From contig JANSLP010000027.1 of the NCBI GenBank assembly GCA_029298735.1, positions 62,001 through 126,000 of the forward strand: a stretch of DNA of 64,000 nt, written 5' to 3'. The notes beneath the pieces are model-generated. The model worked only from the letters and a program-made list of their open reading frames with translations, had not been told where the DNA came from and did not search any database. The DNA comes from Ophiostoma sp. CBS 140.51. Taxonomy: Eukaryota > Ascomycota > Sordariomycetes > Ophiostomatales > Ophiostomataceae. Below are positions 40,754-51,212 of this stretch, in pieces (the first letter of the stretch is position 1; the number at the start of each line of letters is the position of its first letter). A program made the translations under genes and the position numbers.

Positions 40754-43102
40754 ATGAGCGGTAGACCGTTTAGACCGCCGCCACAACCCCGGTCGTCACA
40801 ACAGTCCTCCTCTCATCAGTCGTCATCACACCAGTCCCGGTCATCACAGTCGATTAGCAGCGGGCAGACGACAGAGATTGAGATTGAGCGGGAGGATGTG
40901 GAGTTGAGCGATGCCACGGATGTGGAAAAGCAGGCTGCCGTGTTGGCCATGAAGCCAGAGGGACCGCCGGGACCACCAGGAGGCCTTGGCCGACCGGACG
41001 GTCCTGGGCCTGGTGGTCCACGAGGACCAGGGGGACCTGGAGGACCTGGTGGTCCTCCTAACCTCTTCCAACCCAAAAGCATCAAATTCTGGATGATTCT
41101 CCTCTCCAATTTCCTCGCCCTCTTCCTTGTGGCACTTGACCGCACCATTGTGGCCACAGCTGTCCCGCGCATTACCGACGACTTCCACAGCCTCGGCGAT
41201 ATTGGCTGGTATGCATCGGCCTACATGTTGACAACAGCCGCCTCTCAACTGCTCTTTGGCCGCATCTACAAATTTTATTCGATGAAATGGACCTTTCTCA
41301 TCTGTGTCGTCGTCTTTGAGATTGGCTCGGCCATCTGCGGCGCTGCACCCACGTCGGCCATTTTCATTGTGGGCCGTGCTGTCGCCGGTACTGCTTCGGC
41401 CGGCATCTTTTCGGGCTGCATGCTTATCATGGTGCCCATGATCCCGCTGCACAAGCGGCCCATGTTCCAGGGCCTTTTCGGTGTGGTGTTTGGCATGGCT
41501 TCCGTCATTGGTCCACTGATTGGCGGTGCCTTTACGAGCAGCAAACTGACTTGGCGCTGGTGTTTTTATATCAACCTGCCTGTCGGTGCTTTCACACTCT
41601 TATTTATGATTTTCTTTTGGAACCCGCCGCCACGGCCATCACCACCAGGCCAGGGCCCTCCCAAGAAAGTCACCTTCTTCACGCATGTCAAGCGCCTTGA
41701 CCCGCTGGGCACTGCCCTTTTCTTGCCCGGTATCGTCAGTTTGTTGCTGGCTCTCGAATGGGGTGGCTCGACGTACCCGTGGAACAGCTGGCGCATCATT
41801 CCACTCTTTATCTTGTTTGGTGCGCTCATGATTGCCTTCGCTGTTGTGCAGGTCATGCTGCCAGAGACGGCGACACTGCCACCGCGGGTCATTCTACAGC
41901 GCAGTGTACTTTCGGGAGCACTCTTCACTTTCTTTCTCTCAGCCTCCATGCTTATGCTCGTCTACTACGTCCCCATCTGGTTCCAGACGGCCAAAATGGT
42001 CAACCCTTTGCGGTCAGGTGTGTACACCATCCCTCTCGTTCTCAGTCTCGTCGTGTCCAGTATCGGCTCGGGCATCTTTACCCAAAAGATTGGTTACTAT
42101 GTCCCCTCCATGATCCTGGCACCCGTCATCATGTCCGTCGGCGAGGGGCTCATGAGTACGTTTACACCCTCCACGCCCTCCTCGCATTGGATCGCCTTCC
42201 AGTTTGTCGCCGGTTTCGGCCTCGGGTTTGGCATGCAGATTGGCAACCTGGCCGCCCAGACCGTCCTCAAGCCAGAGGATATCTCGACCGGTGTGGCCAT
42301 TATGTTTTTCGTCCAGCAGCTCGGCGGTGCCGTTTTCACCACAGTGGGCCAGACAATCCTAAGTAACCTCCTTGTGGGCCAGCTCAAGGACGTCCCTGGC
42401 ATCGACGCCAAGGCCATTGTCAAAGTCGGCGCTACTGAGCTGGCGGATGTTGTCCCACCACAGTTCTTGCCGCTCGTTATTGACGCCTACAACTATGCCT
42501 GCACGCGCATCTTTCTGACGAGCATGGGACTGGCGTTTGCTTCGCTGGTGTCGGCCTTTTTCATGGAGTGGCAGAGTATCAAGAAGCCGCCAGGCGGGCC
42601 GGGTGGTCCTGGAGGAGGTCCTCCAGGTGCTGGACCTGCTGGCCCCGGCCCTCTTCGTGCACCTGGCGGCCCCAGTGGCCCCGGCATCCCTGCCGGTCTG
42701 GGCCGTCCCCAAATGGTCATGATGAGTGCACCGCCCGTCGCATCCGTCGACCCAAAGATTGCCTCGGTTTCGTCCGCACGCAACTCGTTGACAAAAGCCA
42801 GAAACTCGTTTGGAGGTGGCGGTGGCGGACGAGCCCTCTCTGTATCGGCCACAACGGCCGTCAATAGTGACGAGCAGGGTGTGGTGGCAAAGAAGGAGTC
42901 GTCCGAGGAGCCAGAGACAGGTGTGCTACAACCCCTAGAACCAACACAACCACCCCTCGACCCCAAGATTGTCAAGGCACGGCAAGAAGCCGAGGCCAAG
43001 CTGCGCCAGGCCCGTCGCGAATCGGACCCCAGCTACGTCAAGCCACGGCGCAACTCAGTGCGGTTGTCCAAGGTGAACCGGAAGAGTCAGAATTATGAGT
43101 AG
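40754..43102 (+). CDS. MFS transporter, 14-TM DHA2-like drug:H+ antiporter family
   Basis: Intronless, 782 residues. The cytosolic N-tail is Ser/Gln-rich (1-45), acidic (41-60), then collagen-like Gly-Pro rich (69-102). Transmembrane segment 1 ends in the DHA2 signature LDRTIVATAVPRI. Motif A region LLFGRIYKFYSMKW, motif C-like ASVIGPLIGGAF, and the following WRWCFYINLPVGAF are all typical of fungal 14-spanner exporters such as those for azoles, toxins and secondary metabolites. The long C-tail (about 603-782) again starts with Gly-Pro repeats and ends in a charged segment rich in Arg/Ser/Lys. The family usually exports small hydrophobic molecules with proton antiport; the substrate is unknown. 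It is divergent from a Zn2Cys6 regulator, but 7.2 kb away. The frame is open 296 codons upstream of the ATG, through the CT-rich leader. Confidence 0.9.
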   Translation: MSGRPFRPPPQPRSSQQSSSHQSSSHQSRSSQSISSGQTTEIEIEREDVELSDATDVEKQAAVLAMKPEGPPGPPGGLGRPDGPGPGGPRGPGGPGGPGGPPNLFQPKSIKFWMILLSNFLALFLVALDRTIVATAVPRITDDFHSLGDIGWYASAYMLTTAASQLLFGRIYKFYSMKWTFLICVVVFEIGSAICGAAPTSAIFIVGRAVAGTASAGIFSGCMLIMVPMIPLHKRPMFQGLFGVVFGMASVIGPLIGGAFTSSKLTWRWCFYINLPVGAFTLLFMIFFWNPPPRPSPPGQGPPKKVTFFTHVKRLDPLGTALFLPGIVSLLLALEWGGSTYPWNSWRIIPLFILFGALMIAFAVVQVMLPETATLPPRVILQRSVLSGALFTFFLSASMLMLVYYVPIWFQTAKMVNPLRSGVYTIPLVLSLVVSSIGSGIFTQKIGYYVPSMILAPVIMSVGEGLMSTFTPSTPSSHWIAFQFVAGFGLGFGMQIGNLAAQTVLKPEDISTGVAIMFFVQQLGGAVFTTVGQTILSNLLVGQLKDVPGIDAKAIVKVGATELADVVPPQFLPLVIDAYNYACTRIFLTSMGLAFASLVSAFFMEWQSIKKPPGGPGGPGGGPPGAGPAGPGPLRAPGGPSGPGIPAGLGRPQMVMMSAPPVASVDPKIASVSSARNSLTKARNSFGGGGGGRALSVSATTAVNSDEQGVVAKKESSEEPETGVLQPLEPTQPPLDPKIVKARQEAEAKLRQARRESDPSYVKPRRNSVRLSKVNRKSQNYE

Positions 43103-44303
43103 AAGCCGGGAGATCTTATTTTCATTTGTTTACTATTCTTTGATATCAATTCATGTTACGGCGTTCTGCTTGATTTTATTTCTGATTTATTTCTTTGTTT
43201 ACTTTGGGGGCTGCACATAGGATGGGCAAAAGGGGCAGATCGATAATACTGGAAAGAATACACTTAGGATAGGCTGGTGAATGGACGACAGTAATGATAC
43301 CTTTGCGTACAAATATTTGCGTTTTCTATCATCTTTTATTCTCCCCTTTTTTTTTTTCAAACGTTTAGAGTCCATCATCATCGGTGCCTCACTAGGTCCG
43401 ACATGTCCGGTCTGTATTAAGATACTTGTTAATATCATTAAACGTCTCGGAGATTTTATGTCCTACTTTCTGCTTGAATTGCGTTATTACAATATTCTGT
43501 TATTCCCCTTGCTATACCTGTTCTCACAGTTTGCTATCGTCATATCCCTCCTTCTTTTTATGTTGAATAACCAGTCTACCATTATCTCTTTGACAGAAAA
43601 TCATAAAACCACATCGAAGGTGGCTTTCAGGCAGTAAAACGCACAAGATATACCATAATCTATGCTTAAGATCTCTTTGCTCGCTTTCGAAAGCGTGTGC
43701 ATAAAATTGGCAACAGTTACGGACACGAACGATGAAGTTTAGTGGCCGGAGAAATATGTCAAGTTCTCCAAATGTCTGAAGATGGACTTTGATTCCACAT
43801 AGTAAGTACTGTTCGTACGAAGTCCGGAGTGTACGGGGAAGGTCGAAAAGGCCACCCCTCAATCTATTTGAGCTCAAGTTAACGCCCTGGCGTGCACCGT
43901 AGCCCGCTTTGTCAAAAATAACCAGCGGATTCTTCCTCGGTATTGGCAAGGGGGGTAAAAGTAAACGTTGATAATGGAGGGTCGCTTACCTGGTAAAGCG
44001 GATGAACACAATAGATTAAACGGAAGAAAGAAAAGGAGAGAAGCGGCCCCCAAGTTACGACACATGGCATAAGACTGTAAAGTGCTTGAGGCTATGATGA
44101 AGATCACGGACATTGCATGTACATCATAGGGTAGCTTTGGGAACAGTAAAAATGTATTGATATTCAAAAAGACTAAAAGCAGGTCATGTGTTTTTGTCAT
44201 GGCATCATGCAGAAAAGAAAAGTAAAGAAGATAACCAAAAAAAGAGATATCGCTGGTAAACATAATAAAAATTAAAAGGGGGAAAGAGATAGACCCCCGG
44301 GGA
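43103..44303. other. AT-rich convergent intergenic region
   Basis: No supported gene. It is AT-rich compared with the coding DNA and holds the 3' ends of the MFS and transglutaminase-like genes. A 141-codon minus-strand frame at 43524-43949 shows no recognisable motif and atypical codon use. Confidence 0.6.
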
Positions 44304-46733
44304 TCACACCAGCTTCCACGAACAAATGGCCTGCATAGACATGCTGCACCGGCCCATGCGCGCGCGGTAGTCGGCCATCGTCGCACCCCGCAGGTCGCGG
44401 CCGTCCATGGTCGTAATGGCATAGCAAAACAACATGTCGCCAGGCCGGCCCAGGCGCCGCCGTGGCACGTCTGCCCAGAACCACAGCGGCTCGTCAAACT
44501 CGACATCAAACATTTCGCTGTCGCCGTTGCCGCGCTTCTGGCCGTCGGGCGACACCGACTTGAGCATCATCGGGTACGGCCGCAAGCCCTCGCCGCCGAC
44601 GTCCATGGTCCAGTGGCGGCACGAGCGCCCGAGTCGAAACTCGATGCGTTCGTTGGGGTCGCCGCGGCTGACCTCGATTTCCTGCGAGGCGGGCTCCATG
44701 GACTCCTTGGCGATGAACTGTTTGGGACCGTTCGAGTACAGAATGACAGGATCGGCTGACATCTTTTCGACGACATACTCGCCCCACGTGGGCACGCGCC
44801 CGTCTTCGCGGAAGAAATGGCGCGGGTTCTCGGGGAAATGGCGCTCACCGAAAGTCTCATTGTCCATGGTGAACATTTCCGGGCTAAACTTTTTCTCGTA
44901 GCGCTCGGCGCGCTTGTCGCAGACGTTGCCGGCACCCCAACAGGCGTCCAGCAGCTTCCAGTCGCCGCCGTCGATGCGCACAGCGTTCCAGGCGTGGCCC
45001 GTGGGGTCGGCGGGCGGGATGGGGTCACCCGGCCGGACGGTATTGAAACCGAAACCTTTACCGTGACCCGTGACGACCACACACTCGAGACCAGCCGCTA
45101 GGGCCAGGGCCTCGTATACTTTGGCGTAGCCCTCACAGACGGCTTTGCCTGAGAAGATGCGCTCCTCCATGGACTGGCCGCGGGGAATGCAGCCACCGAA
45201 AAAGCCATCGACATCGTAGGCAATGTTGTGGTGGCACCAGGCAAAGATGGCGCGGGCCTTGTCGGTCTCCGAGGGAAAGTCGTCGCACAGGTTGTGGGCG
45301 AGGTAGCCAATGGGGTCGCGGCGCGGAAGACGGGCGATAGGGAACTGAGCGGCGACATGGTCGGGACCAGAGAAGTCGCGGCACTTCATGCACTCCTCAT
45401 CCTCACTCTTCTTGGGATAGAAGCCGGGGACGCCTCCACCGCCGTTGGCACGAGGACGAGGCCGAGACGGCAGACTGGGACGGTCTTCATAGTCGTTGTT
45501 GTTGTTACCGCCTCCACGAACAGCTGCAGCAACTAGAGCACGCGACGGTCGCGGGGCTATTGGTGGCGGTGCTTCATCGTCATCTTCGGGAATGTCGTCC
45601 CGCCGGCGGTTGTTGTACGGCACGTGTTGCGGGCCCGGCCGTCTAGGCAGAGATTTGCCCGAGTTGAAACCGAGGTCGAGTGCAGACTTGACCGTGTTGC
45701 GTCGGGAGGGCAAGGCCGGTACCGGGCCTTCGTCGTCATTGTTGTCAAAGTCGTCGGTGCGGCGTCTTGGGGGAAGGCGTGGCGGCAGAGCCAGTCCTGA
45801 GGGTTCTTCGTCATCATATTGAGAACGGCGAGGTCCACCTCTCCCTCCACCACCACCACCACCACCAGGACGAGATGGCAGAGCGGGTGCCCGTTCATCA
45901 TCACGGCCGTTGTCGTACTGACGGTCACGATCGTCCCAGTCACGCCCGTTGTTGCTATTGTTGCGTTGTCCGTTCCAGCCGCCACGACCCTGGTCTCTCT
46001 GGCGGTCGTTGCGCTCACGCTCACGATCTTCCCGTTCACGCTCTTCGCGCTGTCTCTCCTCTCTTTGTCTCTCCCTCTCTTCTCTCTGACGTTCCTGCTC
46101 TTCCCGCTGGCGCTCCGCCTCTTCTCTTTCCCGAGCCTCCCGCTCCCGCTTCGACGGCGGCAGGTCCGGCAGTTTTGTCGTGCCAAACGCCGGCGGTAGT
46201 TTGCGCCCTCCGACATTCGAGTTGACTGAGTTGGTCGTCATTGACGACACACGGCTCAGCGTTGTGTTGGTCGACAGGTGCGAACGCACCGATTCGGACG
46301 ACGGGCGGCGGTCCACCAGGGCAGCCGTCGTGGCAGCTCTCTGGAGGGAGCCAGCTGTGGCTGTGGATGTGGCCGAGGCTGTCCGCGGAGGCAGCTTCGG
46401 TGGCGGGCCGCGAAAACCGGCAGCAACGGCCGGCGGAGGCGGGGTATAACTGGGTGTGGAGACGGCAGGTTTGGCGGCGCCGATGCCCGGAGGTTTGGCG
46501 GGTTTCGCGGGGATGGCGGGCTTTGCCGACGGTGGCGGCGGCGGTGGACGGCGGGCGCCATTTGTGGTTGTGGTGGTCGTGGCGGTTGATGCAGTCGAAG
46601 CAACAGACGAGGACCGGACGATGGGAGGCGGTGTGGATGCCGCGGGCGGGCCGGAGCTAAAGTTCTTTTGTTTGTTGAGGGCGGCGATGCGCTCGGCCAG
46701 TGTCGAGAACTGGGGTTCCTCGACTTCCGTCAT
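44304..46733 (-). CDS. Transglutaminase-like protein related to fungal cytokinesis factor Cyk3
   Basis: Intronless, 809 residues. The N-terminus (MTEVEEPQFSTLAERIAALN) leads into Pro-rich tracts (PPPPPPSAKPAIPAKPAKPP) of the kind bound by SH3 domains. Then comes a charged Arg/Glu/Gln coiled region (about 195-250) and a disordered part with repeated PALPSR-type motifs. The transglutaminase/protease-like domain starts at about 460 (ECMKCRDFSGPDH). Its triad is complete: Cys533 in GKAVCEGYAKVYEAL, His580 in GHAWNAVRIDGGDWKLLDACWG and Asp596 in the same block. A further ~200-residue domain with SCRHWTMDVGGEG follows. No N-terminal SH3 domain is visible, unlike budding-yeast Cyk3. Role inferred: cell-wall/septum or cortical scaffold function. 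Confidence 0.82.
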   Translation of the reverse strand: MTEVEEPQFSTLAERIAALNKQKNFSSGPPAASTPPPIVRSSSVASTASTATTTTTTNGARRPPPPPPSAKPAIPAKPAKPPGIGAAKPAVSTPSYTPPPPAVAAGFRGPPPKLPPRTASATSTATAGSLQRAATTAALVDRRPSSESVRSHLSTNTTLSRVSSMTTNSVNSNVGGRKLPPAFGTTKLPDLPPSKREREAREREEAERQREEQERQREERERQREERQREEREREDRERERNDRQRDQGRGGWNGQRNNSNNGRDWDDRDRQYDNGRDDERAPALPSRPGGGGGGGGRGGPRRSQYDDEEPSGLALPPRLPPRRRTDDFDNNDDEGPVPALPSRRNTVKSALDLGFNSGKSLPRRPGPQHVPYNNRRRDDIPEDDDEAPPPIAPRPSRALVAAAVRGGGNNNNDYEDRPSLPSRPRPRANGGGGVPGFYPKKSEDEECMKCRDFSGPDHVAAQFPIARLPRRDPIGYLAHNLCDDFPSETDKARAIFAWCHHNIAYDVDGFFGGCIPRGQSMEERIFSGKAVCEGYAKVYEALALAAGLECVVVTGHGKGFGFNTVRPGDPIPPADPTGHAWNAVRIDGGDWKLLDACWGAGNVCDKRAERYEKKFSPEMFTMDNETFGERHFPENPRHFFREDGRVPTWGEYVVEKMSADPVILYSNGPKQFIAKESMEPASQEIEVSRGDPNERIEFRLGRSCRHWTMDVGGEGLRPYPMMLKSVSPDGQKRGNGDSEMFDVEFDEPLWFWADVPRRRLGRPGDMLFCYAITTMDGRDLRGATMADYRARMGRCSMSMQAICSWKLV

Positions 46734-47807
46734 GGTGGATGTCGTGATCGATGTAGATATGTTATGTTGTTAAAGATAATAAGAATACGAGGTCGAGTTG
46801 AGGAGGAAACAAAGGACGTCGAGATGGTCGACGATGATCGCCTGTTGGGAAGGCGTCGAAGGAGAAAAGAGACGCTGTCAAATTCACAATCAACGATAAA
46901 ATAATAAACAAAAACGACAGGTCGAAACGAAACAAACAGGATGAAGAAACAAAGATCGAGAATGGAGGAGGTGAGAAGAGAGAATGGAAGTGAACCAGGC
47001 AAAATGGGGCAGTAGCCGCTGGTTTGGTGGGGTGCGGATGCGGCGCAGCAGGCAAGAGCCAGGGGGCACTAAGGCTGCTTGGGACGGCTTGGGACTCGTT
47101 GGTTCGGTGGAAGCTGCCGAGAGAAACGCCACTGGTTTCTCGTTCTGTTTGGGGAAGGCGCTGTAGGGCGCTGGAAGTGACTTCCTAAACGGCCTGGAAG
47201 TGGCGTTGAAGTGCATTCAAGTGCTGTATGATTATCTGAAGGTCCTAAAACACGAGAAACTTTCACGCTCGTCCCAGTTGGGACTGGTTACCAATATTCC
47301 AGTCGAGTCCAGACTTCAAACCTCAAAAGGTAGAAAAATGATTTGGCATGAGGCTCTGTGTCGAAGTGGAGGAGATATCGTTCATCGTGACAGTTTCTTC
47401 GCCTTCCAATTGTTCTTTCCTTGTTGATCGCACAGCTTTCCAACTTGGGAAAGAGGAGAGGAGTCACAAAAAATACCAGATGGCAGGCACGATCTGCGGG
47501 CCTGGACTGAGTCCGACAAGGCAAGAGCGGCGATGGGCCGCTAGCGCTGCAACGTCCAAAACTTGTGGGGCCAAAACGTGCTCACAATTGTTCACCATCA
47601 TTCACATCAACAATCTTCATGGTCAGTGTTCGCGATATTTCACATCAACAGTCTAGTCAAATCAAAATCAATTTTAATTTTGTTATTATTATTTCGCAGC
47701 TACTTTGGCTTTGCTAACATTTTTTTTTTTTTTTCATAGGCCTTCACCTGTGCCTATTATCAGGCCATCAGGGCCAGCGGCATCCTCTCTTCATCTGATG
47801 ACCATCT
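46734..47807. other. Intergenic region
   Basis: No supported gene. The left part is the leader of the transglutaminase-like gene (purine-rich on +, 46.8-47.0 kb). Near 47715 there is a T tract on +, just before the 3' end of the sugar transporter gene. Confidence 0.6.
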
Positions 47808-49445
47808 TTACACCGTCTGAGTCTGAGTCTGAGTGGTGGGGGCGCCCTCCTCCTCTGCCTTCTGGGCCGTCCGCATGGCATTGGTCTCCTCAACCAGCTC
47901 GATATCGCCCGCCAGCTTGGTCGGCGAGAGACCCTGCTCGATAGCGGCCACGTCGTGGGTCAAACCGGTCGTCTCGAATTCGGCGAAGCGCCAGGCAGGG
48001 ATGCGGGCCTCGAAAATCTGGTCAATCTCTTCGAGCGTGCGGCCCTTGAGCTCGGGCATGACGAACCAGACATAGACGGCGCCGGCAAACGAAAAGGCCA
48101 TCCACAGGTAGGCCAGCTTGGCGCCGAGGTCGGCCAGCAGGTAGGGCGTCGTGTAGACGACGGCAAACGACACAATGACATTGACAGCCGTCGAGATGGC
48201 CATGGTCTTTTCACGCAGCGGGCCAGTACCGACCTCGGCGGCCGTGATGTAGGCCGAGGGACCAAGGGACATGTGCAGGATAGCAGCATATAGAATGAAG
48301 GAGGCGACCATGCCGTTGGTCTCGCTGGTCGACGGGTTTGTCTTGGAGCCGAGAGCACCAATGAGGGCCAAAAACACACCCTGCGTCCAGCAGCCGTGCA
48401 GCGTGGCACTGCGGCGGCCAAACATGTCGAGCACAATCATACCCAGCAGAGCGGTGACGACAGAGACGCCGTTGTTGATGGCGGCATACGCGAAAGCCAT
48501 CTTGCCCAGACCCTCGGACTTGTAAAACGTCGGGCCATAGCTGCTCGAGAACGTGACACCCGTCAGTTGTTGGAGGGACATGAGACCAACGGCAATGTTG
48601 GTGCGGCGCAGGTTGGTGCCCTTGACCAAGTCGGACCAGGGACCCTTCTTGCGCTGGTTCTGGTAGTGGCGCTGCGCGTCTTCGCGCATCGCCGCCAGCT
48701 CCAGCTCGCAGACGCCCAAGTCCACATCTTCCTTGCGGCGGACTGATTTCAAGACAGCCAGCGCCTCGTCCTCGCGGTCTTTGAACACCAGCCAGCGGGG
48801 GGAGTGCGGCGTCCAGTACAGACCCAGTAGAATCAGCACGGGCGGGATCACTTGGATCGACGTGGCAATCTGCCAGCCCGTATTATCCTTGCGGCCGGAC
48901 AGCGCATTGTTGACGATGCCCGCAATCAGCGAGCCGAAAGTCAGGCACAGCTGGATCGATCCGACAAAGAAACCACGCATGGCGCCGCTGGCAATCTCCG
49001 ACTGGTACGTGGGCACGACGTTTTCGACGAAACCGACAGCGAGGTACACGAGGAGACGGCCGACAATGAACTGCGCCGTCTTCTTGCTCGTGACTTGCAC
49101 GACAGCGCCGACAATCTGGATCAGACAGGTGCCGAACATGGTGATGCGGTGGCCATAGCGCTCGACGGAGGGGCCGACAGCCAGCGATCCGACGAGCTTG
49201 CCGAGGAGCGGCAGACTGTTGAGGAGGGCCGCGTTTTGCGTCGTGAGGGCATACGCGCTCTTCTTGGCGTTGTAGGTGCCGAACTGGTGCAAGAAGGGAC
49301 TGAAGGCCTGGACACCGCTAAACGACGCCGAGTCGTAACCGAAAAAGACACTGCCAAAGGCGTAGACGATGCAGATGAAGAGCAGACGAGGCGTGACCGT
49401 CTTGAAGGCCGACTTGCCGACAAAGACGTTTCCACGGCCACCCAT
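47808..49445 (-). CDS. MFS sugar transporter (SP family)
   Basis: Intronless, 545 residues, about 12 predicted membrane segments. Sugar porter signatures are present in order: GPSVERYGHRITMFG (motif A region), GRLLVYLAVGFVENVVPTYQSEIA after TM4 (a variant of GRxxxGxGxG), PHSPRWLVFKDRE (variant of PESPRWL), LQQLTGVTF in TM7, and PELKGRTLEEIDQIFEARIP at the C-terminal end of the membrane part (variant of PETKGRTLEE). This fits the fungal general-substrate/maltose-hexose permease group, which imports sugars by proton symport at the plasma membrane; the substrate is not predictable. Upstream, across 1.77 kb, an FAD oxidoreductase gene is transcribed the other way. Confidence 0.9.
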   Translation of the reverse strand: MGGRGNVFVGKSAFKTVTPRLLFICIVYAFGSVFFGYDSASFSGVQAFSPFLHQFGTYNAKKSAYALTTQNAALLNSLPLLGKLVGSLAVGPSVERYGHRITMFGTCLIQIVGAVVQVTSKKTAQFIVGRLLVYLAVGFVENVVPTYQSEIASGAMRGFFVGSIQLCLTFGSLIAGIVNNALSGRKDNTGWQIATSIQVIPPVLILLGLYWTPHSPRWLVFKDREDEALAVLKSVRRKEDVDLGVCELELAAMREDAQRHYQNQRKKGPWSDLVKGTNLRRTNIAVGLMSLQQLTGVTFSSSYGPTFYKSEGLGKMAFAYAAINNGVSVVTALLGMIVLDMFGRRSATLHGCWTQGVFLALIGALGSKTNPSTSETNGMVASFILYAAILHMSLGPSAYITAAEVGTGPLREKTMAISTAVNVIVSFAVVYTTPYLLADLGAKLAYLWMAFSFAGAVYVWFVMPELKGRTLEEIDQIFEARIPAWRFAEFETTGLTHDVAAIEQGLSPTKLAGDIELVEETNAMRTAQKAEEEGAPTTQTQTQTV

Positions 49446-51212
49446 GATGTCGGTGGGAAGGTAGTGAAAGGAAAGGAAGGTGGCTGTTGAGAAGAGTAGG
49501 TGTTGTTGAGAGGTAAGACGAGATGTCTTGAATATCCTCAGAGTCCTCGGTGAAGAAGAGGAAATGCAACAAGGAGGGAAGGAAAGAAGAAGAGAGAGAA
49601 GAGAGGAAGAGGAGGGGAAATGCCGATCGCGATGTTATATTCCTACGAAAAGGTTTTTTTTTTTACTCTCCTGCTCTCTCTTTGGCACTCCCCTCAAATT
49701 CTCCTTTTCTTCATTCTTCCCCAGACCAAACCCGAATCGAAACCCCAACACCCTAGTTGCCCGCCGTTTATCGGTGCATGGTTGACAGAAAAAAACCGAG
49801 AAACGACGGTCATGCTCCGCAGCGGGTATTCAGAGACTCGGGGACTTGTGGACTCGTGGTCCACGGAATCCAACGTGGAGTCATTGGTTGATACGCCATT
49901 CTAACAGACTGACACGACAAACAGACAGTCGGGAAGTACCACATGAATCAGTTGACGTGCAGGTATTTACTTTTTACTCCGTATAGAGCACTCCAAAGTA
50001 CGAGTCTGCGAGCATGCGGAGTGGTCCATCCGCTCTTGTCTTTTGTCTACCAGTCTTGTGGGGAGACAACATGGAGATGAGGGTCGGCAAAGAGGACAAA
50101 CACAGAGGCAAAAGGATAACCGGACGGCAATGACAAGAGGAGAAAGACCAAAAACGACAAAAAACGAGTGTCCCTCGACTCGAGACCCTACCTCTGGATC
50201 ATTAGCTTCAGTTAGTGCCGTCGTCCGTCAAAACCCCTGTCCGTGTGCCTGTCTTGCTTCTTTGTGCTCTCCTTCTACCGTCGGCCTAGCTGCCCCGACC
50301 GTCAGACCGTCTCTGGCCCATCCCGGCAATACATTTCGGGGTCTAAAACCGGTCCTCTTTTTTGTCACTAGCCCGGTCTTAACCCGTCCTAAGCACTACT
50401 GAACCTCTTGAACCCGTCGGCTGTCTGCACGTCGGCACCCTAGACTTGCCAAAAACATACCTAAACCACATCAACTTGCACGTTATTCTCCACATCCATC
50501 CCCACAAAGTACAGGTGAGAGCGAGAGCGAACATGAGAGGAGTCGACTTTTCGAAAATTGCAAGGGAAAAAACGTGGAGGAGCATGAGGAATACTCCAGC
50601 AAATACCCCAAAGGACGACAGAATTTCTCCTTTCGTTCACCTTTGACACCTTCGCGGATCGGGCTTTCAAATCCGCAAGGTCTTGGCCGCTCCATCTTCT
50701 CTCTGTTAGTTCTTTTTCAGCAGCTGGTAATACACCGGTACCGGCCACCAATACAGAAGAACTGGGTAAACGTACTGGCTGAGGACAAGCGTATTGAAGC
50801 CCTTGAAGCCTTTTGACAAGCCTCGACCACACTCTCGGCACCTTTCGAACTTGGAGAAGACCCCCCCCCCCCCAAAACGCCAACAACGCCTCCAAAACGG
50901 CAGACTTCCTCTGCCACAAAGCTTTTCTCGACCTCACATGCTAACGACGTCGACATCCACCCCGGAAGAACGTTCTAGAGGTAGACGGGGATGTCAGGTT
51001 GAGAAATATACACTACAACATATTGGTTGGAGAAACTTAGAGTACATACCTGGGAAAATATCACTTGGCAAACGACGGTGACCTTGACTTGGACTTTGAC
51101 ACCGACGACATACGAACACGACGAACGACGACACTGATCACTCGGCTACCCTTTCCGAGACCTTCCTCGCCCTTGTCCTCCTCCTCACCCACCACCCATC
51201 ACACCCATCACC
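49446..51212. other. Divergent intergenic region between the sugar transporter and the FAD oxidoreductase
   Basis: No supported gene. Near 49.45-49.63 kb the + strand is purine-rich (leader of the transporter). A C13 homopolymer lies at 50861-50873. Near 51.13-51.21 kb the sequence is pyrimidine-rich up to the FAD gene start (CATCACCATGAG). Shared regulation is possible but no site decides it. Confidence 0.55.
50861..50873 (+). repeat. C13 homopolymer
   Basis: Thirteen consecutive C followed by AAAA, in intergenic DNA. Confidence 0.9.

Noticed and set aside
43524..43949. 141-codon minus-strand open frame in the AT-rich gap
   Set aside because: No recognised motif and codon use unlike the neighbouring genes; kept only as a remark in the intergenic entry.
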